From positions 2,952,208-3,016,207 of the forward strand of contig NZ_JH719395.1 in the NCBI RefSeq assembly GCF_000271845.1: a stretch of 64,000 bases of DNA. The letters run 5' to 3'. Origin of the DNA: Rhizobium leguminosarum bv. trifolii WSM2297 (GTDB taxonomy: Bacteria > Pseudomonadota > Alphaproteobacteria > Rhizobiales > Rhizobiaceae). Shown in pieces: positions 37,076-45,462 of the stretch (the first letter of the stretch is position 1; each line of letters starts with the position of its first letter). The notes beneath the pieces were generated by a model. It ran no database searches, was not told where the DNA came from, and saw nothing but the letters and a program-made list of their open reading frames with translations. The translations under genes were made by a program, and so were the position numbers.

Positions 37076-40061
37076 GGATGCGGCCTCCTTCCTTGTCAAA
37101 GAATACCAGATCCGTCACTTCGACGGCGATCGTCCGGTCCGCCATTGGCACATAGAGCGTCTCGCCCATCCGCGCCCGGCCGCCGGCGACAAGCGCGAAG
37201 GCGATCGAACGGCCGCAATTTTCCGACCAGTAGGCCGATGTGACGTGACCGAGCATGGTCATCGGCTTCGGCTCGTTCGGGTTGGCGACGACCTGCGCGC
37301 CTTCTTCGAGCACCAGTTTCGGATCCTGGGTGACAAGGCCGACGAGTTGCTTGCGCCCTTCCTTGACAAGGTCCGGACGCTGCAGCCCGCGAATGCCGAC
37401 GAAGTCCTTCTTTTTCTTCGAAACCGCCCAGGCAACGCCCGCGTCATCGGGGGTCACGGTCCCATCAGTATCCTGGCCGACGATGATGTAACCCTTCTCG
37501 GCGCGGAGAACGTGCATCGTCTCGGTGCCATAGACGCAGGCGCCGAGCGGCTCGGCATTGGCCCAGACCGCTTCCAGCACCGACTGGCCGTAATCGGCCG
37601 GCACGTTGATTTCGAAGCCGGTCTCGCCGGTGAAGGAGACGCGGAACAGCCGTGCCGGCACGCCACAGACCGTGCACTCGGCAACGCTCATATGCGGGAA
37701 GGCTTCGTTCGACAGATCGAGCCCCTCGACCAGCGGCGCGACGATCTCGCGCGCCTTCGGCCCCTGCACCGCAATCACTGCCCATTGCTCGGTCACCGAG
37801 GTCAGCCATACCTGCAGATCCGGAAATTCCGTCTGCAGGTAATCTTCCATATGATGGAGAACCCGCGGCGCGCCGCCGGTCGTCGTCGTCACATGGAAAC
37901 GGTCGTCCGCCAGGCGCCCGACGACGCCGTCGTCATAAACAAAGCCGTCCTCGCGCGTCATGATGCCGTAGCGGGCCTTACCCGGCTTCAGCGTGTCCCA
38001 GGCATTGGTGTAGATAAGGTTGAGGAACTTTGCCGCATCCGGCCCCACCACCTCGATCTTGCCGAGCGTCGAGGCATCAAAAATGCCTGCCGACTCGCGT
38101 GCTGTCCGGCATTCGCGGGCGACCGCCTCATGCATGGTCTCGCCCGCCTGCGGATAGAACCAGGCACGCTTCCAGTTGCCGACATCCTCGAAAACGGCCC
38201 CATGGGCTTCTTCCCAGTTATGCAGCGGCGTCTTGCGTGTCGGATCGAACAGCTCTCCGCGCGAATGGCCGACCAGCGTTCCGTAAGTGACCGGCGTATA
38301 GGGCGCACGGAACGTGGTGAGACCGACCTGCGGTATTTCCTTGCCGAGCATTTCGGCGGCGATCGCCAGGCCATGCATATTGGAGAGCTTGCCTTGGTCG
38401 GAGGCCATGCCGTTGGTCGTGAAGCGCTTGATGTGCTCGATCGAATGCATGCCCTCGCGCACGGCAAGGCGGATATCCTTGGCGCAGACGTCGTGCTGGA
38501 AATCGATGAAGGCCTTGGCGTTGGTCTTCGGGCCGGCGCCTTCGGCAGCACCGATCATGCCGCCGGTCCAGTCATAGGCCTGCTCTGCCGAAATTGCGAT
38601 CTTGTCGCCGCCGCTTCCGCCGGTGGCCTGCGCCATCAGCTCGCCGGCGGCAAGCGATTCCTCGATTGTCCGCTGCAGATCGTCGGTGCCGTTGCAGGCG
38701 CCGACCGAGAGGCAGTCCTGTGCATAGGAGCCGGGCAGGAAACGCTGGCTTTCGGCGTCGAAGGCCACCTTGCCGCGCGACTGAGAGAAGAGATGCACGG
38801 ACGGCGTCCAGCCGGCCGAAACCAGCAGCGCATCGACCGCGATCTTGCGCCGCGAACCGCCGCCGTTGCGCGCCACCGTCATCGACGAGATGCGCAGCCG
38901 CCCGGCCGTGTCGACGACCGACTGGCCGGTGAGAACGTCGATGCCGAGCGCACGCGCCTCTTCCAGCACCGCCGCTCCCGGCGCCTGCCTGCTATCGACG
39001 ATGGCGGCGATCGAAACACCGGCTCGCTTCAGATCGAAAGCCGCATCATAGGCTGAATCATGCGCCGTGTAGATGCCGACCTTGGTCCCGACCGCGACGC
39101 CGTAGTGATTGAGATACATCCGCCCCGCCGAGGCGAGCATGATGCCCGGCCGGTCGTTGTTCGGAAATACCATGTGCCGCTCGATCGCGCCGGTCGCAAG
39201 GATCACCCGCTTGGCACGGACCTGCCAGAGCCGCTCGCGGGGCAGATCGCGGGAAGGCTTGGCGACATGATCGGTGACGCGCTCGGCAAGAGCGACGAAA
39301 TTGTGGTTGTAGTAGCCGAAGGCGGTGGTGCGGACGAGGACTTCGACGTTGTCCATCGCCTTCAGGCGCGCCACGGCCTTCTGCGCCCAGCTATTGCCGT
39401 CCTGTCCGTCGACCTTCACACCGGTATCGTAACGCAGTGCCCCGCCCGCTTCCGCCTGCTCGTCGCACAGGATGACCCGGGCGCCGTTCTCGGCCGCAGC
39501 CAGCGCCGCTGAAAGCCCGGCAAGGCCGGCGCCGACCACCAGCACGTCGCAATGGGCGTAGCGGCTGGCATAATGGTCGGGATCCTCCTCCGTCGGCGCG
39601 ACGCCGAGGCCGGCGGCACGACGGATGATCGGTTCGTAGACGCTTTTCCAAGCGGCGCGCGGCCACATGAAGGTCTTGTAGTAGAAGCCGGCAGCAAAGA
39701 ACGGCGACATCAGATTGTTTACCGCACCGACATCGAAGGCGAGCGACGGCCAACGGTTCTGCGAGTTGACGATCATGCCGTCGAAGACTTCCTGCACCGT
39801 GGCGCGCACGTTCGGCTGCTTGCGCGCCGTATCGCGGGCGACGTCGATCAGCGCATTCGGCTCCTCGGCTCCTGCCGACAAAATGCCGCGGGCCCGGTGG
39901 TATTTGAACGAGCGGCCAACGAGATGCACGCCGTGGGCGATCAACGCCGAGGCGACGGTATCACCTTCGAGCGCTGTATAGCTCTTGCCGTCGAAGCTGA
40001 AGCGCGCGGTTTTGGCCGGCGTCAGGCGCCCTTTGCCGACGATACGGTTCACGCCGCTCAT
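37068..40061 (-). CDS. soxA: Sarcosine oxidase alpha subunit
   Basis: This 997-residue subunit carries the NAD- and folate-binding parts of the enzyme that demethylates sarcosine to glycine, passing the methyl group to tetrahydrofolate with H2O2 release. The order is a ferredoxin-like N-domain without cluster cysteines (residues 15-100), a dinucleotide-binding domain (VVGAGLAGLSAALAAAENGA, about 176-195) and a C-terminal GcvT-like folate domain (from about residue 600). Length is normal. Its start overlaps the soxD stop by four bases. Function in rhizobia includes catabolism of glycine betaine and related amines. Confidence 0.95.
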   Translation of the reverse strand: MSGVNRIVGKGRLTPAKTARFSFDGKSYTALEGDTVASALIAHGVHLVGRSFKYHRARGILSAGAEEPNALIDVARDTARKQPNVRATVQEVFDGMIVNSQNRWPSLAFDVGAVNNLMSPFFAAGFYYKTFMWPRAAWKSVYEPIIRRAAGLGVAPTEEDPDHYASRYAHCDVLVVGAGLAGLSAALAAAENGARVILCDEQAEAGGALRYDTGVKVDGQDGNSWAQKAVARLKAMDNVEVLVRTTAFGYYNHNFVALAERVTDHVAKPSRDLPRERLWQVRAKRVILATGAIERHMVFPNNDRPGIMLASAGRMYLNHYGVAVGTKVGIYTAHDSAYDAAFDLKRAGVSIAAIVDSRQAPGAAVLEEARALGIDVLTGQSVVDTAGRLRISSMTVARNGGGSRRKIAVDALLVSAGWTPSVHLFSQSRGKVAFDAESQRFLPGSYAQDCLSVGACNGTDDLQRTIEESLAAGELMAQATGGSGGDKIAISAEQAYDWTGGMIGAAEGAGPKTNAKAFIDFQHDVCAKDIRLAVREGMHSIEHIKRFTTNGMASDQGKLSNMHGLAIAAEMLGKEIPQVGLTTFRAPYTPVTYGTLVGHSRGELFDPTRKTPLHNWEEAHGAVFEDVGNWKRAWFYPQAGETMHEAVARECRTARESAGIFDASTLGKIEVVGPDAAKFLNLIYTNAWDTLKPGKARYGIMTREDGFVYDDGVVGRLADDRFHVTTTTGGAPRVLHHMEDYLQTEFPDLQVWLTSVTEQWAVIAVQGPKAREIVAPLVEGLDLSNEAFPHMSVAECTVCGVPARLFRVSFTGETGFEINVPADYGQSVLEAVWANAEPLGACVYGTETMHVLRAEKGYIIVGQDTDGTVTPDDAGVAWAVSKKKKDFVGIRGLQRPDLVKEGRKQLVGLVTQDPKLVLEEGAQVVANPNEPKPMTMLGHVTSAYWSENCGRSIAFALVAGGRARMGETLYVPMADRTIAVEVTDLVFFDKEGGRIHG

Positions 40062-40399
40062 TGCGCCTCTCCTTCCACGGCTTCATATGTCTCGACAGGC
40101 CCATGCTGCTGGGCGGCCGCCCCGATCTCAGGCCTCGGCTCACCCGCCTTGTAGGTCACGATGAACTTATCGGTCACCGTATCGCGCGCCGCGTTGAAGA
40201 AGCGCCCGCAGCCGTGAATATGCCGCCAGCGCTCGAAGATCAGGCCCTTCGGATTGTCGCGCAGAAAGAAATAGGCCTCGAATTCCTCGTCCGAGATCGA
40301 GGCGATGTCGGCGGGCCGCACGATATGCGCGTCACCCGCGCCGCGGAATTCAAGCTCGGAGCGCTCTTCCTGGCAGTAGGGGCAGTGGATCAGCAGCAT
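40058..40399 (-). CDS. soxD: Sarcosine oxidase delta subunit
   Basis: This 113-residue subunit begins MLLIHCPYCQEERSELEF, with the two cysteines of the zinc site, and continues with H-x-H-G-C-G-R-F-F-N, which supplies the remaining ligands. The ATG at 40399 was chosen for this family N-terminus. It lies between soxB and soxA. Confidence 0.93.
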   Translation of the reverse strand: MLLIHCPYCQEERSELEFRGAGDAHIVRPADIASISDEEFEAYFFLRDNPKGLIFERWRHIHGCGRFFNAARDTVTDKFIVTYKAGEPRPEIGAAAQQHGPVETYEAVEGEAQ

Positions 40400-40472
40400 G
40401 TGGAGTTTCCTTGGGGAAAAGGGGAGACTAGCGGTGCGGCGCCCCACAAAATCTCGGTCACAGCATTCATCG

Positions 40473-41726
40473 TCAGTGCGCCACCGCCGCTGCCGCCGCC
40501 TCGTCGATCAATCGGCCGCTGCGGAAGCGTTCCAGCGTCAGCCCGGCATTGAATTTGTGCGGTTCGTCGCGGGCAATCAGATGCGCAAAGAGATTGGCCG
40601 AGCCCGGCGTCGCCTTGAAGCCGCCGGTGCCCCAGCCGCAATTGACGTAGAGCCCTGGAACCGGCGTCTTCGACTGGATCGCCGAACGATCCGGCGTGTT
40701 GTCGACGATGCCGCCCCATTGCCGCATCATCTTGACGCGCCGGAACATCGGGAAGAGTTCGCAGATGGCGTCGAGCGTATGCGTGATGATCTGCAGGCCG
40801 CCGGTCTGGGAGTAGGAATTATACTGGTCGGTGCCGGCGCCGATGACGAGCTCCCCCTTGTCGGACTGGGAGATGTAGGCATGCACCGTGTTCGACATGA
40901 CCACGCAGGGGAAGATCGGCTTCAGCGGCTCGGAGACCAGCGCCTGCAGCGGGCTCGATTGCAGCGGCACGCGTACATCGGCCATCTTCATGATCGTCGT
41001 CGTATGGCCGGCGGCCGAAACGGCGACCTTTTTGGCGCCGATGAAGCCACGCGAGGTCTCGACTCCGGTCACCCGTCCATCGGGGCCGCGGCGGATGCCG
41101 GTCACTTCGCAATTCTGGATGATATGCACGCCGCGGTCCGAGGCTGCGCGCGCATAACCCCAGGCAACCGCATCGTGCCGGGCCGTGCCGCCGCGCCGCT
41201 GCAGCGCCGCACCGTTGATCGGGTAGCGGGCGCTGGCCGAGATGTCGAGCGGCGGGCAATAGGCCTTCGCCTGCTCCGGCGTCAGCCATTCATTGTCGAT
41301 GCCGTAGAGCCGGTTGGCATGGATATGCCGCTTGAACGACTGCTGGTCGTGAATATTGTGCGAGAGCATCATCACGCCGCGCGGCGAATACATCACATTG
41401 TAGTTGAGCTCCTGCGAAAGCCCTTCCCAGAGCTTCATCGAATGCTCGTAGATGTGCATGCTCTCTTCGTAGAGATAATTCGAGCGGATGATGGTGGTGT
41501 TGCGCCCGGTATTGCCGCCGCCGAGCCAGCCCTTCTCGATCACCGCCACATTGGTGATGCCGTGCTCCTTGGCGAGATAATAGGCAGCGCCCAGACCATG
41601 GCCACCGGCGCCGACGATGACGACGTCGTATTCAGCGCGCGGCTCAGGCGAAGTCCACTGCTTCTCCCAGCCCTTATGGCCACGAAGGGCCTCCCTTGCC
41701 ACAGCAAAAACCGAATATTTCCGCAT
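40473..41726 (-). CDS. soxB: Sarcosine oxidase beta subunit
   Basis: This 417-residue flavoprotein carries non-covalent FAD and covalent FMN and oxidises sarcosine. The N-terminal dinucleotide motif (VIVGAGGHGLGAAYYLAKEHG) is followed by GNTGRNTTIIRSNYL; the C-terminus has NCGWGTGGFKATPGSANLFA. The ATG at 41726 gives the standard length; a longer frame to 41879 lacks family sequence. It is the first gene of the operon. No glyA or serine deaminase gene is linked here. Confidence 0.95.
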   Translation of the reverse strand: MRKYSVFAVAREALRGHKGWEKQWTSPEPRAEYDVVIVGAGGHGLGAAYYLAKEHGITNVAVIEKGWLGGGNTGRNTTIIRSNYLYEESMHIYEHSMKLWEGLSQELNYNVMYSPRGVMMLSHNIHDQQSFKRHIHANRLYGIDNEWLTPEQAKAYCPPLDISASARYPINGAALQRRGGTARHDAVAWGYARAASDRGVHIIQNCEVTGIRRGPDGRVTGVETSRGFIGAKKVAVSAAGHTTTIMKMADVRVPLQSSPLQALVSEPLKPIFPCVVMSNTVHAYISQSDKGELVIGAGTDQYNSYSQTGGLQIITHTLDAICELFPMFRRVKMMRQWGGIVDNTPDRSAIQSKTPVPGLYVNCGWGTGGFKATPGSANLFAHLIARDEPHKFNAGLTLERFRSGRLIDEAAAAAVAH

Positions 41727-42019
41727 CTGCCTTCTTCTCCTTCGGGAAAGGGCTGTTCTCCGCGCCCATACAAATCGCAAATCCAAATGCGGCACAACGG
41801 CTCTTTTGCGACAGCCGAGCGCTTTGCTTTTGACACTAAGCGACATGATGCCGAAAACCGCGCAGTTTTTGCGCGACATCGTCCGCTGCTCCCGAGGCCG
41901 TTCGCAGGTTGAGGCAACCAGCCCTTCCTGGGCCGCCGCCCGGTGCTAGCCCAAGTGGGCGAGAAGACAAGCAGTTACTAAAATGTTAACTCACCCCATG
42001 TTCCCGGGGTTTCTGTATC

Positions 42020-43048
42020 ATGTGGGGTCGGCGTTCATTACTCCAGGCGCTTTGCATTGTGGTCGCCGGCGCGCAACCGGCACTTACCGCCGAGGCGGTC
42101 GGCCAGGCTGTCGTCATCAAGACCGAGGTGACGGGACAGAGCGGCCCGATCGAAGTCGACACCAGCGTTCATCGCAACGAGCGCATCAAGACATCCCCAT
42201 CGGGCCTTGGCCAGTTCCTTTTCCGTGACGGGACGAAGCTCGCGGTGGGCTGGGGCTCGTCGGTGGTGATCGACAAATATGTCTTCGATGATTCCCAATC
42301 GGTCAAGAAACTCACGATCAGAGCGGCAAAGGGTACGTTCCGCTGGGTGAGCGGCAGTTCCAACTCCTCCGCCTACCAGATCCTGACGCCCGCCGGCACG
42401 ATCGGTGTGCGCGGCACCGCTTTCGATTTCTATGTCGGCCCTGATGGCACCACCGCCGTCGTCCTGTTGAATGGCGCGGCCCGGTTTTGCGGCCCGGGCG
42501 GCTGCCGGCAATTGCAGCAGCGCTGCGATTGCGTGGTGGCCAAGCCGAACGGCAATATGTCGGCGGCACGCCGGGTCGATCCCAGCATTCTCGATACGCT
42601 CGGAAATCCCCGCGCGCTGCCCTTCCTCTCCGGCAACCAGCGACTTGCCGGCGGCATCGGCATGATCGGCGGCTGCAATATGGCCTCTGTTGCCCCGGAA
42701 AGAAAAGACCGAACGCGGCCTCCGCCGGCAGTTGCGCCGGCTCCCCAAAGGCAGGATCCGCCACAGAGACAGGCCGAGCCGCAGAAGGAGCGGCCGAACA
42801 AGCCCGACAAGCCGCATCACGATAGGCCAGATTACGATGGGCCACATCACGACAGGCCGCAGCACGACAGGCCGCAGCATGATAGGCCGCACCATGATAG
42901 GCCGGATAGGCCCGACGGCCATGACGATCACCACGGGCCGGGAAACCACGACCAGAATGGGAATGACCAGGATCACCAAGGACACGACCGCGACCGTGAT
43001 GGAGATCGCGATCACAACAGAGGCCGCAGTTTCAATCGCAACCGCTGA
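42020..43048 (+). CDS. FecR-domain exported protein with histidine-rich repeats
   Basis: This 342-residue protein has a signal peptide (to about residue 23, LTA|EAV) and a FecR domain (about residues 50-150: FRDGTKLAVGWGSSVVIDKY, then ILTPAGTIGVRGTAFDFYVG). A proline/glutamine-rich linker leads to a C-terminal tail of tandem H-H-D-R-P units (about residues 265-297) and an aspartate/histidine/arginine-rich end. The FecR domain suggests ligand sensing or binding in the periplasm. The tail could bind metal. It is convergent with the CHASE2 cyclase, with five bases between the stops. No sigma-FecI gene is adjacent, so it is not the classical ferric-citrate type. Confidence 0.85.
   Translation: MWGRRSLLQALCIVVAGAQPALTAEAVGQAVVIKTEVTGQSGPIEVDTSVHRNERIKTSPSGLGQFLFRDGTKLAVGWGSSVVIDKYVFDDSQSVKKLTIRAAKGTFRWVSGSSNSSAYQILTPAGTIGVRGTAFDFYVGPDGTTAVVLLNGAARFCGPGGCRQLQQRCDCVVAKPNGNMSAARRVDPSILDTLGNPRALPFLSGNQRLAGGIGMIGGCNMASVAPERKDRTRPPPAVAPAPQRQDPPQRQAEPQKERPNKPDKPHHDRPDYDGPHHDRPQHDRPQHDRPHHDRPDRPDGHDDHHGPGNHDQNGNDQDHQGHDRDRDGDRDHNRGRSFNRNR
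42812..42911 (+). repeat. 15-bp coding tandem repeat in the FecR-domain gene
   Basis: Six to seven degenerate copies of a 15-bp unit (CCGCAYCAYGAYAGG) encode P-H-H-D-R or P-Q-H-D-R. The copies differ mainly at third positions and at the H/Q codon, which points to older duplication with drift. Confidence 0.8.
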
Positions 43049-43053
43049 CGCCT

Positions 43054-45225
43054 TCAGTCGGCCGCACTGTTCTCGAACCGATCGGCCACTTCGCGAAAAT
43101 GATCGGTCCTGCCGGATACCCGCTGATAGAATTCAGCCAGGCCGTCGATCACCCCCGCCGCCCTGAGCTTTGCCGTGCCGATCAGCTTGCGGGTGTTCTT
43201 CGAATGCGAAAGCAGGGCCTGCATCAACTGCTGGTGAACGACGACAAGGGCTGAAAACTCGGCCGATGCTGCGACGTCTTCGTCGCCGACCACGGCAAGG
43301 ATCTGCGTTCGGCCGCTCTTGCCCTTGAGCGGAATGGCGCCAGCCTCGATCAGCGCCATTCCCTGCACCGACCTTGCCGTGCTGTCGGATATCAGAATAT
43401 CGAAGCCGACTTCCTTGCAGCATGATTCCAGGCGCGCCGCGACGTTAACGGCATCGCCGACCGCCGAATAGTTGAAGCGGGTCTTGGCACCCATATTGCC
43501 AACGCAGGCAAGGCCGGTATGAATGCCAATGCCGATCCCGACCTGTTGTCCGGATCCGAAGCCGAAGGCATCGCCGGCGTTCAATTCGGCGAGGGTTTCT
43601 CGCATGGCTAGTGCGGCGCGAACCGCCTTGGTTTGATGATCGGTCACGTCGACGGGCGCATTCCAGAACGCCATGATTGAATCGCCGATGAACTTGTCGA
43701 GTGTGCCTTCATTGGCCACCACATGGCGGCTCAGCGCATCGAGCAGCGTATTGAGGAACGCGACGACATCGGTCGGCGCCAGCCGCTCGCTGATCTCGGT
43801 GAAGTTCCGGACATCGACGAACATGACCGTCAGTTCGCGGTCGTCGCCGCCAAGGCGCAATGCATCGCGGGTATGCTCGATGCGATGGAGCAGCGATGGA
43901 GAAAGATAATGCCCGAAGGCGCGTCGCACCTCGCGCCGCTCTCGGTCGATCACCAGGATTCGGAACGAGGTCGCGGCAAAATGGATGATCGATCCGCTGA
44001 TGATCGGCGCCAATGGATCGAAGAGAAGTCCCGCGTAGAGAAACGAGAACCAGCACGTCACGAGTGCCATTGCCGTGATCAGCAGGCCGCAGACCAACGC
44101 AACGGCGGGACTGACGAAGGTTGTCACCACGACGAGTAGGCATCCGAGCACTGCGATGACAAGGATCTCCAGCCCGTCCGCCCAGTCAGGTCGCGACAGG
44201 AAACGGCCGGAAAGGATCTGCTCGACGGCCTGCGCATGCAGCGAAACGCCGGGAACATTCTCGCCAAGCGCGGTGACGCGGATGTCCTGCAGCCCGGCCG
44301 CCGATGTGCCGACGAAGACGATACTGCCCTCGATGGACGCCGCGACCTCGGGAGAGGCCCCTTCAGGCGCAAGCACCTGCCGGGCGGATATATAGCGCTC
44401 CGCCCGGTCGGGGCTGACATAGAGCCAGAGTTCGCCTGCTGCCGTCAACGGCACGACGAAATCGCCGATCTTTGCCGATGTCATAATGCCGGCGCGATCG
44501 GGCGCACCCGATAGCACATAGGTCGACACCCCCTGCGCGACGCGCAACGCCTCGATCGCGAGATTGGGATAGAGCTGCACGCCGTCGGTCAGGAACAGCG
44601 GGACCGCCCGCACCACGGGCGAGGGATTGCCGGGATTGAGGCTGATATGGCCAAGGCCGGCTGCATTGGCCTCCAATTGCGGTCTGAGCGGCGTCGAGGC
44701 ACGCAGATAGGGCGGCGCCGAGACGGGGCTGTCGCCGGTGAAGGCAAAACCCGCCTTCACCGGAGGCCGGTAATTGCCCTCGTTGGAAAGGCCGAAGCCG
44801 AGGACGACGGGCTTCTCGGCAATCGAGCGGGCGAATATCTCGTCATTGTCGGGCAGTTTCTCGGCCAACGCAGGATCGACCCCGGCGACATCTCGCACCA
44901 CATTGCTTGGCGACAGCCGGTCCGGCTCCGCAAAGAGAATATCAAAGGCAATGGACGCAGCACCCATGTCTGAAAGCCGATCCACCAGCACGGCCAGCCG
45001 GTCCCGCGGCCATGGCCATTGCCCAAATTCGCGTAACGAGGCCTCGTCGATATCGATTACCCGGACCGGCATCTGCTCGAAGGTCCTCGGAACCAGCCGC
45101 TGATACTCGTCGAAAGTCACGCCGCGGATCAGCTTGAACATCGTCGGATCGGCCGCCCGAAGAAGCGTGAGCATAGCCACGATCGCCAGGCCGATAACGA
45201 CACCGATTTGCTGCACGCGTGTCAT
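43054..45225 (-). CDS. CHASE2-domain class III adenylate cyclase
   Basis: This 723-residue membrane protein has an N-terminal helix, a periplasmic CHASE2 sensor (about residues 30-340: VRVIDIDEASLREFGQWPWPRD, AFDILFAEPD) and three further helices (about 350-420). The cytoplasmic cyclase domain (about 470-650) has its metal aspartates present (MFVDVRNFTEI, DKFIGDSIMAF), as are the substrate and catalytic residues in VGDAVNVAARLE. It should make cAMP in response to an unknown external signal. It is convergent with the FecR-domain gene and divergent from the haem-type cyclase. Confidence 0.92.
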   Translation of the reverse strand: MTRVQQIGVVIGLAIVAMLTLLRAADPTMFKLIRGVTFDEYQRLVPRTFEQMPVRVIDIDEASLREFGQWPWPRDRLAVLVDRLSDMGAASIAFDILFAEPDRLSPSNVVRDVAGVDPALAEKLPDNDEIFARSIAEKPVVLGFGLSNEGNYRPPVKAGFAFTGDSPVSAPPYLRASTPLRPQLEANAAGLGHISLNPGNPSPVVRAVPLFLTDGVQLYPNLAIEALRVAQGVSTYVLSGAPDRAGIMTSAKIGDFVVPLTAAGELWLYVSPDRAERYISARQVLAPEGASPEVAASIEGSIVFVGTSAAGLQDIRVTALGENVPGVSLHAQAVEQILSGRFLSRPDWADGLEILVIAVLGCLLVVVTTFVSPAVALVCGLLITAMALVTCWFSFLYAGLLFDPLAPIISGSIIHFAATSFRILVIDRERREVRRAFGHYLSPSLLHRIEHTRDALRLGGDDRELTVMFVDVRNFTEISERLAPTDVVAFLNTLLDALSRHVVANEGTLDKFIGDSIMAFWNAPVDVTDHQTKAVRAALAMRETLAELNAGDAFGFGSGQQVGIGIGIHTGLACVGNMGAKTRFNYSAVGDAVNVAARLESCCKEVGFDILISDSTARSVQGMALIEAGAIPLKGKSGRTQILAVVGDEDVAASAEFSALVVVHQQLMQALLSHSKNTRKLIGTAKLRAAGVIDGLAEFYQRVSGRTDHFREVADRFENSAAD

Positions 45226-45462
45226 GATTTCACCGGTGTCCCCTGCCGGCAGATAGGCTACGCCGCTTTCGCGCCAAACGCCATTCGCACATGCATTCCC
45301 GGTGCTCTCTTTTCGGCCTCTCGCGTTCGCCTTCTGGGCAGGCGGCCCGGCAGCGCTTCAATGCGGCCCACGCCTCCAGTTTGGCCGCACGTTTGCCCGG
45401 AGAGCGAAGCTTCGACCTTGCCGGGCGCGCGGTGAAATGTTCTTGTATCGATCGAAAATCGG

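Noticed and set aside
37053..39056. 667-codon plus-strand frame opposite soxA
   Set aside because: Antisense shadow; low-complexity Arg/Ala/Gly-rich translation.
41980..42016. CCCC-ATGTT-CCCGGGG symmetry before the FecR-domain gene as an operator
   Set aside because: Arms are short and GC-only, and easily arise by chance in this genome.
42812..42911. Possible CRISPR-like array
   Set aside because: The 15-bp units are contiguous, without spacers, and encode a repeated peptide in frame.
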